A DNA stretch of 45,884 bases from Bacteroidales bacterium (GTDB lineage Bacteria; Bacteroidota; Bacteroidia; Bacteroidales; Marinilabiliaceae), in the NCBI GenBank assembly GCA_024401415.1, contig JAKSLC010000005.1:1-45884 (forward strand), read 5' to 3'. Shown here piece by piece: positions 27,714 through 34,941 of the stretch. Positions within the stretch are counted from its first letter, which is position 1. Each line of letters starts with the position of its first letter. A model generated the notes under the pieces. That model worked only from the letters and a program-made list of their open reading frames with translations, was not told where the DNA came from and did not search any database. The translations under genes and the position numbers were made by a program.

Positions 27714-28291
27714 TCTTTTAATAGTAACTCTACTGCTCCGTCAGAGAGTCTATATCTCTCGCCTGTAGCAGAGCATGTAGCAATTCCTTCCGCGTTAAAT
27801 GATAATTTCTGACCATTTCTGCTTACCCAACCCTTTTGAGTAGCTGGTACGCCCATAACTAATGCGAATGGTTTCACGTTCTTAGTTACGGTACTCCCTG
27901 CTCCAATTAAGGCATACTGACCTATCTCTACGCCGCATACTATGGTTGAGTTTGCTCCAATGGTTGCCCCCCTTCTTACGTATGTTTTTTTGAATTCGTT
28001 TTTTCTCTCGACAAAACTCCTTGGGTTAATTACATTGGTGAACACAGCTGATGGTCCGACGAAAACATCGTCTTCTATCTCGACGCCCGTGTATACAGAT
28101 ACGTTGTTTTGGATTTTGACACAACTGCCAATTTTGACATCTGTCCCCACCATAACATTTTGTCCGATATTGCAATTTGACCCTATGTTGGCACCACGCA
28201 TGACATGACAGAAATGCCATATTCTAGTCCCTTCACCTATTGTGCATGGGGGGTCTATTACCGAAGTGTTATGTGCATAGTATTCTGCCAT
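27710..28291 (-). CDS. wlbB: UDP-3-amino-uronate N-acetyltransferase, WlbB/WbpD-like
   Basis: 193 aa left-handed beta-helix acyltransferase with many hexapeptide repeats ('IGEGTRIWHFCHVMRGANIG', 'IGQNVMVGTDVKIG'). The family segments 'DDVFVGPSAVFTNVINPRS', 'RRGATIGANSTIVCGVEIG' and 'VMGVPATQKGWVSRNG' match WlbB/WbpD, which acetylates the 3-amino group of UDP-2-acetamido-3-amino-glucuronate. It is first in the minus-strand run. The product sugar is used in B-band-type O-antigens and, in Porphyromonas, in the type IX secretion linking glycan. Confidence 0.85.
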   Translation of the reverse strand: MAEYYAHNTSVIDPPCTIGEGTRIWHFCHVMRGANIGSNCNIGQNVMVGTDVKIGSCVKIQNNVSVYTGVEIEDDVFVGPSAVFTNVINPRSFVERKNEFKKTYVRRGATIGANSTIVCGVEIGQYALIGAGSTVTKNVKPFALVMGVPATQKGWVSRNGQKLSFNAEGIATCSATGERYRLSDGAVELLLKE

Positions 28292-28320
28292 TTTGCTTTA
28301 GCTATGAAATATATCCGCGT

Positions 28321-28329
28321 GCAAAAGTA
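28321..28329 (-). promoter_or_regulatory. Probable -7 box for the wlbB-led run
   Basis: The minus strand reads TACTTTTGC, an exact match to TAnnTTTG. It is 30 bases upstream of the wlbB start. The rest of the 270-bp gap to the carbonic anhydrase gene shows no other clear signal. Confidence 0.45.
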
Positions 28330-28561
28330 ATAATAATATTGCAATGGGAGTAAAACAGCACTACGCCTATCTGCTGCCATCCCAGTAATTGCAAAGAAGT
28401 CTATATGAAATTTATGAAAAAATAGGAATATACCCCTTCTCAGACCCTTTCTATACCTACGCTACACTCATTGTGCACCAATAGATCACCCTAAGAATTA
28501 TGATTTCTAAATATAAGTAAGAATAATTGTCTGTCCGAAACACTTTGCAAGAAGCATCTGG

Positions 28562-29311
28562 TTATGAGCAAGCATTCAGTTCTCCTGTGGTAGAATCCAT
28601 GATATAGCCTTTGACTACTACGTCTTTGGGTACCAGGGGGTGATTTTTTACCAGATCGACTGTTTCAAGAACAGCTTCTTTTGTGTCGTCAAAACCATGA
28701 AGCCATGATTCCAGATCTATGCCGCAATGCTTCATTAAAGAGATGTGTTCTTCGTCGATACCTCTTTTACGCATTAGGTTCAGCATCTCTGTGCCATCCA
28801 TACCTTGCACTCCACACCCGGTATGGCCAATAACCATGATTTCGTTAACCCCCAATTCATAAATAGCTACTAGGAGAGAGCGTACAGTAGAATCGAAAGG
28901 ATTAGTAATCGTGCCGCCGGCATTTTTGATAATCTTCACATCGCCATTCCTTATTCCCAAAGCGGCTGGAAGCAGAGTTACCAGGCGAGTGTCCATGCAT
29001 GTGACAATAGCTATTTTCCTATCAGGATACTTACTTGTAGCGTACTGCTCGTATTGCTTTTCGGCAACAAACCGTTTGTTGTATTCCAGCATTTCCGTTA
29101 GAGGGTCGCATACATGTTCTTCATTATTGGGATTGGCAGAGGATTCCTCTATTGTATCCAGAGGTTGTTGTGCTCGAGGGTGTCCCAAAGAAGCTGCTTG
29201 GCTGAGCATTTGTCTGGCTTTAGATATATCTTGCTCGACTCCATTTCCTGTTAGGAATCTACGACCTACAGAAAAGATGAGTTCAGCATCTTCATTATAC
29301 ATATCCATCAT
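28562..29311 (-). CDS. Beta-class carbonic anhydrase with N-terminal Sel1-like repeat
   Basis: 249 aa. Residues about 8-48 form one Sel1-like repeat ('FSVGRRFLTGNGVEQDISKA', 'AASLGHPRAQ'). A beta-carbonic anhydrase domain follows at about 70-249. Zinc and active-site residues are Cys105, Asp107, Arg109 in 'TCMDTR' and His163, Cys166 in 'GHTGCG'. The enzyme interconverts CO2 and bicarbonate. There is no signal peptide. The Sel1 fusion is unusual. A second ATG two codons in does not change the conclusion. Confidence 0.87.
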   Translation of the reverse strand: MMDMYNEDAELIFSVGRRFLTGNGVEQDISKARQMLSQAASLGHPRAQQPLDTIEESSANPNNEEHVCDPLTEMLEYNKRFVAEKQYEQYATSKYPDRKIAIVTCMDTRLVTLLPAALGIRNGDVKIIKNAGGTITNPFDSTVRSLLVAIYELGVNEIMVIGHTGCGVQGMDGTEMLNLMRKRGIDEEHISLMKHCGIDLESWLHGFDDTKEAVLETVDLVKNHPLVPKDVVVKGYIMDSTTGELNACS

Positions 29312-29470
29312 TTCTCTTTTTTGTTAAGATATAACCAAAATAGTTACGAGTGTCGATAATTGTGATAATTATAGACGAAGGTAAGCAAAATAGACAATAA
29401 CGCAAAAATGTTGTGGAACTTTGTTTGAATGGAGGGAGGAATGCGATTATGAACGCATGCGTTTAGTATA

Positions 29471-29580
29471 ATGGATTTGATTTTTTGAGACGGAGAACGC
29501 TCCGTCTGTACGGTGGGACTATACTCGGGCTATACTCGGGCTACACTCGGGGAAGACCTTAGTTGCTCGCAAATTTTTAT
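29471..29580 (-). repeat. Interspersed ~110-bp repeat, copy 3 (inverted)
   Basis: This is the reverse complement of copies 1 and 2. It starts with ATGGATTTGATTTTTTGAGA, the complement of the copy 1 right end. The three 11-bp units are at 29519-29529, 29530-29540 and 29541-29551, and the left-end motif lies near 29560-29580. The hairpin is perfect here: AGACGGAG (29488-29495) / CTCCGTCT (29500-29507) with a 4-nt loop. Confidence 0.88.
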
Positions 29581-29684
29581 TTAAGGATACTATGCTATGG
29601 TGATTTTGCAATATGCTTTTAGGGTAATGTAATATATCGTATACGGTGGGGTTAAATGAAAAAAAAACTTTGAAAGACTTGTCC

Positions 29685-29731
29685 TATATAATCTTCGTTG
29701 TTGTTTAATAATGAAGATTATATATATTTGC
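29685..29731 (+). promoter_or_regulatory. Promoter with overlapping 12-bp inverted repeat (operator candidate)
   Basis: A perfect inverted repeat TATATAATCTTC (29685-29696) / GAAGATTATATA (29713-29724) has a 16-nt centre. A consensus -7 box TATATTTGC lies at 29723-29731 and overlaps the right arm. A -33-like TTG lies in the centre at 29701-29703, at the right spacing. The next gene begins 40 bases downstream. Placement suggests a regulator-binding site; no regulator gene is nearby. Confidence 0.55.
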
Positions 29732-29770
29732 GCATCGAAAGCTAGTTAACATACATGAATTTATAATATC

Positions 29771-30961
29771 ATGATTAAGAAGTTGTTCCTTGCCGTATCT
29801 GTTCTTTGTAGTGTCGTAGTGACCGCTACAGCTCAACACCGTCTTAAATTTATAGAACCATCCAAGGTAAATGCTATTGATTTGTCGTCGGAAGGAGAAA
29901 AGAAGTTTAACAGGTGGGTGGAGCTTATTTCAAAAGAGACGAGGACTGATGAGGAGGAAGCGTTCGTTGAGAAATGTACTTTCAGCGAGGCTCAAGAGAG
30001 TTACTGGGGGACTCCACCTAGTGTAGGGTGTAGTTGGTATTGTGGCGCAGAGATAGCAGATATTAAGTCTTCAAGTTTTCTGCCACAGAGTGGTTCTACT
30101 ACTTATACGGCAGGCAATATTCATGATTTCAATTATAAGAATGTTTGGGCAGAGGGCGTTCCTGGTTATGGTGAGGGTGAATATATAGTCTACACGTTTC
30201 CAGAAAACTGTCCTCGTTTGACAACGGTTATTGTTGCCAATGGACACGTAAAAAGTGAGAAGGCTTGGAGAGAGAATTCTCGTGTTAAGACGATGTTGGT
30301 CTATTATGACGGCAAGCCATACGCTATACTCAATCTCAAGGATTCTCGCAGTGAGCAGACTTTCGAATTATGTGACACGCTTGGATATCGAGGTGACGAA
30401 TCAAAAGTATGGACTCTGAAGTTTGAGATACTTGAGGTTTATCCAGGCGAAAAATATGATGATACGGTTGTTTCTGAATTGTATTTTGATGGAATTGATG
30501 TTCACTGCTTTATTGCTGGTACAAAAGTGAAAATGTCAGATGGCAGCGAGAAGAATATTGAGGATATTAAGACGGGAGATTCTGTATTGACGCATAATAT
30601 GGAGACTAATACTACAAAAGCGGCGGTTGTTGAGGCGACGGATGCAGTAACCCATGATAATCTAGTGAAATATAAATTTGCAAGTGGTCGAAGTATTACT
30701 GCTACACAAGATCATCCATTTTTACTTTCCGACAATACCTGGGCATCGTACGCTCCAGAGAAATCTATGCGTTATGACGGATATGAAGCCGTTAAGAAGA
30801 TAGAGAAAGGTTGTGTTGTTAAGGTTCTTGATGGCGATGACACAATAGTTGATATCACATTAGATTCTGCAGTTCAGAAGACATATACTATTACGAAGAT
30901 AGAAGGTGCCAGTACATTTATTGCTAATGGTATTATTGTTGGAGTTGAGTTTCTAAAATAG
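29771..30961 (+). CDS. Exported protein with NADase-type glycan-binding-like domain and C-terminal Hint domain
   Basis: 396 aa with a signal peptide (LFLAVSVLCSVVVTATAQ). Residues about 88-240 resemble the discoidin-like NADase-type glycan-binding domain: 'IKSSSFLPQSGS', 'NVWAEGVPGYGEGEYIVY'. A Hint (hedgehog/intein) domain spans 246-390. It starts with Cys246 in 'HCFIAGTKVKMSDG', has block-B 'TATQDHPFL' with Thr312 and His315, and ends 'FIANGIIV' with Asn386. The key residues for autocatalytic cleavage appear intact. Only 10 residues follow the Hint end, so it is not an obvious toxin-release device. It may cleave or link itself at the cell surface. Confidence 0.82.
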   Translation: MIKKLFLAVSVLCSVVVTATAQHRLKFIEPSKVNAIDLSSEGEKKFNRWVELISKETRTDEEEAFVEKCTFSEAQESYWGTPPSVGCSWYCGAEIADIKSSSFLPQSGSTTYTAGNIHDFNYKNVWAEGVPGYGEGEYIVYTFPENCPRLTTVIVANGHVKSEKAWRENSRVKTMLVYYDGKPYAILNLKDSRSEQTFELCDTLGYRGDESKVWTLKFEILEVYPGEKYDDTVVSELYFDGIDVHCFIAGTKVKMSDGSEKNIEDIKTGDSVLTHNMETNTTKAAVVEATDAVTHDNLVKYKFASGRSITATQDHPFLLSDNTWASYAPEKSMRYDGYEAVKKIEKGCVVKVLDGDDTIVDITLDSAVQKTYTITKIEGASTFIANGIIVGVEFLK

Positions 30962-31010
30962 TTTGGGATGTGTTTTTATAGTATATCTAGAGTTTCTAAA
31001 TAATTATATC

Positions 31011-32102
31011 GTGCGCTTATTTGTAATAATACTTATTTCTATTGCTTTATTGTCGTGTTCTAATGGTAATCGAGTATCAAATAATGGCACATTCATGACT
31101 TTGCATATAGATACTACGCAATGTCATGATGTCTGTTGGAGTGATATTGTAAAGGAATATGATTGGATAGTACTAGAGAATAATGATAATTGTTTTGTTG
31201 ATGATCCATGTAAGACTCTTTTCTTCGACGATAATTTATACGTAGTTGATGGAACCCGTAATAATGCAATTCTTGTATTTGATGGAAGTGGGAAATATAT
31301 AAACAGAATAGGAAGAAAAGGAAACGGACATGGCGAATATGTGAATATTGTAGATGCTACAATAAACGAAGATGACAAACAAATTGCAATTTTATCTTTC
31401 CCCAATACAGTGTATATTTATGAATTGGATGGAACGTTTGTTTCAAAGCATATTTTTCCTGAAGACGTATATTATTCCATAGCCTATTATTGCAAAGGGT
31501 ATATTTTATCAAATAGTAATGCAACGTATATAGAGGGGGATAAGGCTAAGATGTTTACTTATTATGATAATTCATTTACTGAATTAGACCGTTTTTTTGA
31601 TAATAGTAAAATTCAAGTATCCATTCAATACACTGGTTCGTCTAGTTTCATGAATACGAAATCTTCTTTGCTTTATTTTGATTGGGCAGCAAATAGAATG
31701 CTATCATGGAATGACGGTATTCAGAACTATTCTATTATTGACTTGCAATATGACAACCCAATGCCTATAGAAATGTATAGTGATATCATGGATTTTAATA
31801 CACAAATCGTAAATTATAATTTTTTAGTTAGTTCATTTGTTTCAGATAGTGTCATATTTTGTCAATACATAACTGAAGGAATAGTTAATAATATGATGGG
31901 AGATTTTGTTCATGGATTCAATAAAAGAGTAGATAACATGTATTATAAGACATATTATAACAGTGATAATGGATGGTTTTATACTCCCATTACTGCTGAT
32001 CTTTATGACGAAGAAATGAAACAAAAATTTCCAATCTATGGATCCCAAGTTGTAGATTGGGAGGGCAATCTAATGTTTTTTAAATGGAAGGTAAGAAAAT
32101 GA
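31011..32102 (+). CDS. 6-bladed beta-propeller lipoprotein 1
   Basis: 363 aa from a GTG at 31011, chosen because it opens a lipoprotein signal ending ALLSC (Cys16); the frame upstream has no better start. Beta-propeller repeats: 'LFFDDNLYVVDGTRNNAILV', 'IGRKGNGHGEY', 'IAILSFPNTVYIYELDG'. This is the Bacteroidales '6-bladed beta-propeller' family, of unknown function, found at the cell surface or in the periplasm. Its stop overlaps the start of the small peptide gene (ATGA, 32099-32102). Visibly AT-rich. Confidence 0.8.
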   Translation: MRLFVIILISIALLSCSNGNRVSNNGTFMTLHIDTTQCHDVCWSDIVKEYDWIVLENNDNCFVDDPCKTLFFDDNLYVVDGTRNNAILVFDGSGKYINRIGRKGNGHGEYVNIVDATINEDDKQIAILSFPNTVYIYELDGTFVSKHIFPEDVYYSIAYYCKGYILSNSNATYIEGDKAKMFTYYDNSFTELDRFFDNSKIQVSIQYTGSSSFMNTKSSLLYFDWAANRMLSWNDGIQNYSIIDLQYDNPMPIEMYSDIMDFNTQIVNYNFLVSSFVSDSVIFCQYITEGIVNNMMGDFVHGFNKRVDNMYYKTYYNSDNGWFYTPITADLYDEEMKQKFPIYGSQVVDWEGNLMFFKWKVRK

Positions 32103-32401
32103 AAGACTTAATTGCTTTGAGCATCTTGTGGGCATCCATTTCGTGTAGTTCGCATCAAATGGAGAATATTGAAGCACTAACTCAAGAAGGTGGGGGAACT
32201 CTCCCTCCTGGTGTGATAAGGAATAGCGTTATGACAGCCATAAAAAAAACGACAGGGACAGGTTCTGGACAATATTACTATAGCCCAAGTATAGGTTGTA
32301 TGATTTGGATTCCTGCGACAAGTACGAAAACTATTAATTGTTGTAAGTCAAGTGTCGATACGAATGCTTGCGATACTACAATGCAGGATAAAGATTGTTA
32401 A
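32099..32401 (+). CDS. Small cysteine-rich secreted peptide 1, NVEALA-like
   Basis: 100 aa. It has a hydrophobic leader with a possible lipobox at Cys16 (SISC), then the motif NIEALT (23-28), close to the NVEALA motif that marks a Bacteroides family of small exported peptides. A Gly/Ser-rich stretch follows, then cysteines at 67, 81, 82, 91 and 100 (the last residue). Start overlaps the propeller stop as ATGA, so the two are translationally coupled. Processing at the NIEALT motif is inferred from the family name only; function unknown. Confidence 0.68.
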   Translation: MKDLIALSILWASISCSSHQMENIEALTQEGGGTLPPGVIRNSVMTAIKKTTGTGSGQYYYSPSIGCMIWIPATSTKTINCCKSSVDTNACDTTMQDKDC

Positions 32402-32413
32402 TGTATTAATCAT

Positions 32414-32446
32414 TTCCAGTAAGGTAATTTAGCCTTGCTGGAATTT
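32414..32446 (+). terminator. Hairpin after peptide 1 (weak terminator or attenuator)
   Basis: An 11-bp stem TTCCAGTAAGG (32414-32424) / CCTTGCTGGAA (32433-32443) has one G-T pair and only a short T run after it. It lies 12 bases after the peptide stop and just before the next propeller start. The weak T run suggests partial termination or mRNA-end protection. Confidence 0.5.
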
Positions 32447-32458
32447 ATGCCAGATTTT

Positions 32459-33565
32459 ATGAAGTTATTACATAATTTTATTATCGTTGCCAGTTCTCTT
32501 ATTATGCTCTCATGCAATAATAATAAGCATATAATATTCACTCCAGATAAGATTTTAGAAGTAAGGTTCGGTGAAAGTGTTAATACACCATTCCGTACTT
32601 CGCAAATGATAGATACAGTAATATATGTGCCGTTGGATTCTACATGTGTTTTAGGAAAAATTGATGATATCAAAATAGTGAATGATAAATATTATATAAT
32701 AGACAAAACGTCTGGCAGAATTTGTGTTTTTTCATCAAGTGGGAATCATATTATGACTTTTTCAAAGAAAGGGCATGCGCATGACGAATACATTACTATG
32801 GCAGATGTGGATATTGCGTTTAACGGAGATATTCATATTTATGACTCAGCAACACGCCAAATACTAAAGTATTCTGATGACGGAACGTATAAGTCGTCAG
32901 TGAATATTAATGTTTTCCCAGAGGATTTTATAGTCCTTGATAATGGTAATTACTTGTTCTATACTCCAGTATTTCATGATGAAACTTCTTGTCGTGGACT
33001 TTGGGTGTCAAATGAAAATGGCGAATTTATAAGACAATTGGCTACAATAAGTGACAAGTTTATTTTTTCTGGGGCTTTGGGTTCAAGGTATTTTTGTAAG
33101 ATAGGTGATGACAAATATGGGCTATTGGGCTCCGAGGAAAATAGCAATATATATACAATCACAAAAGATTCCATATATTCAACCTATCGGGTTAATCATG
33201 GGTATTCTATCCCTGCAGATATACAAGAACGCCGAGTGGTAGACTTTAAAGAAGATATTGGAAGATTATTTATTCATCTTGATTACGCTGAGTCCGCAAG
33301 GTGGATTTCATATAGCGCGACAAACCTAAAAAATGATCTTCGGTATATTTATGATAAAAAGCAACTGGTAGGTTATGAAATATCATCATACGAAGATTTT
33401 TGGGATGATATGTTTATTGGCGGAGTTGATTTGTTTATCGATGGGAAAGTTGTGTCATACCTTGAACCGCATGCAGTTCTAGCTGTTCCTCCAATGCATG
33501 AAAAGTTCCCTTGGATAAATGAAAATTCCAACCCTATACTAGCTATAGGAAAATTAAAAGATTAA
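32459..33565 (+). CDS. 6-bladed beta-propeller lipoprotein 2
   Basis: 368 aa from the ATG at 32459, which opens a lipoprotein signal (LIMLSC, Cys19). Typical segments: 'KGHAHDEYITMADVDI', 'PEDFIVLDNGNYLFYTPVF', 'YGLLGSEENSNIYTI' and the family tail 'PWINENSNPILAIGKLK'. It is closely related to the next gene, so the two are a tandem duplication. Function unknown; likely cell-envelope. Confidence 0.83.
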   Translation: MKLLHNFIIVASSLIMLSCNNNKHIIFTPDKILEVRFGESVNTPFRTSQMIDTVIYVPLDSTCVLGKIDDIKIVNDKYYIIDKTSGRICVFSSSGNHIMTFSKKGHAHDEYITMADVDIAFNGDIHIYDSATRQILKYSDDGTYKSSVNINVFPEDFIVLDNGNYLFYTPVFHDETSCRGLWVSNENGEFIRQLATISDKFIFSGALGSRYFCKIGDDKYGLLGSEENSNIYTITKDSIYSTYRVNHGYSIPADIQERRVVDFKEDIGRLFIHLDYAESARWISYSATNLKNDLRYIYDKKQLVGYEISSYEDFWDDMFIGGVDLFIDGKVVSYLEPHAVLAVPPMHEKFPWINENSNPILAIGKLKD

Positions 33566-33581
33566 TATGTTGAGGGGGATT

Positions 33582-34682
33582 ATGAAAAACATATTATCGG
33601 TATTGCTATTTGCTGCTTTATTTACAGCTTGTGAGGATGAATCTATACGATATATGCCTCAAAAACAACTTTCGGTTAGATTCGGCGAAGGTTCGAAGAA
33701 ACCATTACATCTATCCGAGATGTTTGATTCAGTTTATTATATAACGATAGATTCGAATTATATTGTAGGACATATAGATGAGGTCAAACCAGTAGGAGAT
33801 TGTTTTTATTTGATTAATAAAAGACAAGGCTCTATTGTAAAAATCAATGAGCGAGGAGAAGTCCTCAACACCTTTACACATAAAGGGCACGCTAGTGGTG
33901 AGTATATTTCGATGAGTGATGTTTTTATTTCTCATGATGGTACAATTCATGTTTATGATGCCCCTTCCCATAGAATTAATAGATATAGTGAAGATGGAAG
34001 CTATATGTCTACAATTACAACTGAGGATTTTCCTATGGATTTTGTTGTCTTGTGTAATGGCGATTATTTATTTTACACGCCATCATTCGATCATGAGACA
34101 TGTCATAGGGGGCTTTGGAAAACCGATATTGAAGGTAATTTTAAAGAGCAATTAGTTGAAATAGATAATGACTTTAAATATCATGGGGGGATAATCCCTA
34201 CATACATAAGAGAAATAGAGCCAGATACATATGGGTTATTGGGCTCTGAAGATTATGATAATATTTATGCATTTACTAAGGATACAATAGTTGCAAGTTT
34301 TAGCATTGATTATGGCATTAAGATTCCAGAATATCTACATGGTGAACGGTTGCCACACTATAGTGAAAACATAGGAAATGTATATGCAAAGTATATCTAC
34401 TCAGAAAGTAAACGATGGATGTCAATAGGATGTACTGATTTTGAGCAAAGTCTTACATTTATATATGATAAAAAGAATGATATTTGTTATCAAATTACAA
34501 CGCAGGAGGATATTGTAGATGATCTTTATCAAGTTGTTAGTATAAATGAATGGGAATCAGGAAAGTCAATTTTTGTTTTAGAAGCTTCAATGATTGTAGA
34601 GAATGAACCGTTACATAACCTATTCCCACATATAACAGAACAGTCAAATCCTATTATTTCAATTGGTATTTTGTCAAAATGA
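33582..34682 (+). CDS. 6-bladed beta-propeller lipoprotein 3
   Basis: 366 aa from the ATG at 33582, giving signal 'NILSVLLFAALFTAC' (lipid Cys17); an ATG at 33567 adds five residues. It is paralogous to the gene before it: 'VRFGEGSKKP', 'KGHASGEYISMSDVFI', 'YGLLGSEDYDNIYAFTKD', tail 'EQSNPIISIGIL'. A purine-rich AGGGGG lies just before the start, unusual for this phylum. Its stop overlaps the start of small peptide 2 (ATGA at 34679-34682). Confidence 0.83.
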   Translation: MKNILSVLLFAALFTACEDESIRYMPQKQLSVRFGEGSKKPLHLSEMFDSVYYITIDSNYIVGHIDEVKPVGDCFYLINKRQGSIVKINERGEVLNTFTHKGHASGEYISMSDVFISHDGTIHVYDAPSHRINRYSEDGSYMSTITTEDFPMDFVVLCNGDYLFYTPSFDHETCHRGLWKTDIEGNFKEQLVEIDNDFKYHGGIIPTYIREIEPDTYGLLGSEDYDNIYAFTKDTIVASFSIDYGIKIPEYLHGERLPHYSENIGNVYAKYIYSESKRWMSIGCTDFEQSLTFIYDKKNDICYQITTQEDIVDDLYQVVSINEWESGKSIFVLEASMIVENEPLHNLFPHITEQSNPIISIGILSK

Positions 34683-34891
34683 ACAAAATTAAGACGTTAT
34701 CTTGCTGCGCTATCTTACAAGTGTTCATACTCGTATGTTGTGGCCAATCAATCGATAGGAGTGTAACGAAAGATGTTAAGACTCTGCAATCTAAACCAAT
34801 CCAGTTGTGCTTAGATAGTAGTGCTGAGTACATGTATCAAGAGTGTCATTTTACTGGGTATCAGTATGATTCTTGTTATCGCCCATGTTGA
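34679..34891 (+). CDS. Small cysteine-rich secreted peptide 2
   Basis: 70 aa. It has a hydrophobic leader with adjacent Cys20-Cys21 (ILVCCG), then DVKTLQ (32-37) in the position where peptide 1 has NIEALT, and a short tail with cysteines at 44, 56, 66 and 70 (last residue, as in peptide 1). Start overlaps the stop of propeller 3 as ATGA, the same coupling as for peptide 1. I judge it real because gene position, leader and terminal Cys repeat the first pair. Function unknown. Confidence 0.65.
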   Translation: MNKIKTLSCCAILQVFILVCCGQSIDRSVTKDVKTLQSKPIQLCLDSSAEYMYQECHFTGYQYDSCYRPC

Positions 34892-34898
34892 TTAATAT

Positions 34899-34930
34899 AC
34901 TTGGCGCGTGTTTTGGCGCGCCAAGTTTTT
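34899..34930 (+). terminator. Strong intrinsic terminator after peptide 2
   Basis: A perfect 10-bp GC-rich stem ACTTGGCGCG (34899-34908) / CGCGCCAAGT (34917-34926) is followed by a T run to 34930. It lies seven bases after the peptide stop and 11 before the next start. Its GC-richness stands out in AT-rich surroundings. Confidence 0.78.
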
Positions 34931-34941
34931 ACTGAAAAATT

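Larger units (their letters stand above)
29312..29770. other. Intergenic region between divergent carbonic anhydrase and Hint genes
   Basis: 459 bp without a gene. It holds copy 3 of the interspersed repeat and, near the right end, a promoter built into a perfect inverted repeat; both are listed separately. No recognisable promoter for the carbonic anhydrase was found. Confidence 0.7.

Noticed and set aside
29685..29724. Invertible promoter (phase-variable inverton)
   Set aside because: The arms are only 16 nt apart, too close for known Bacteroides invertons, and no recombinase gene is nearby.
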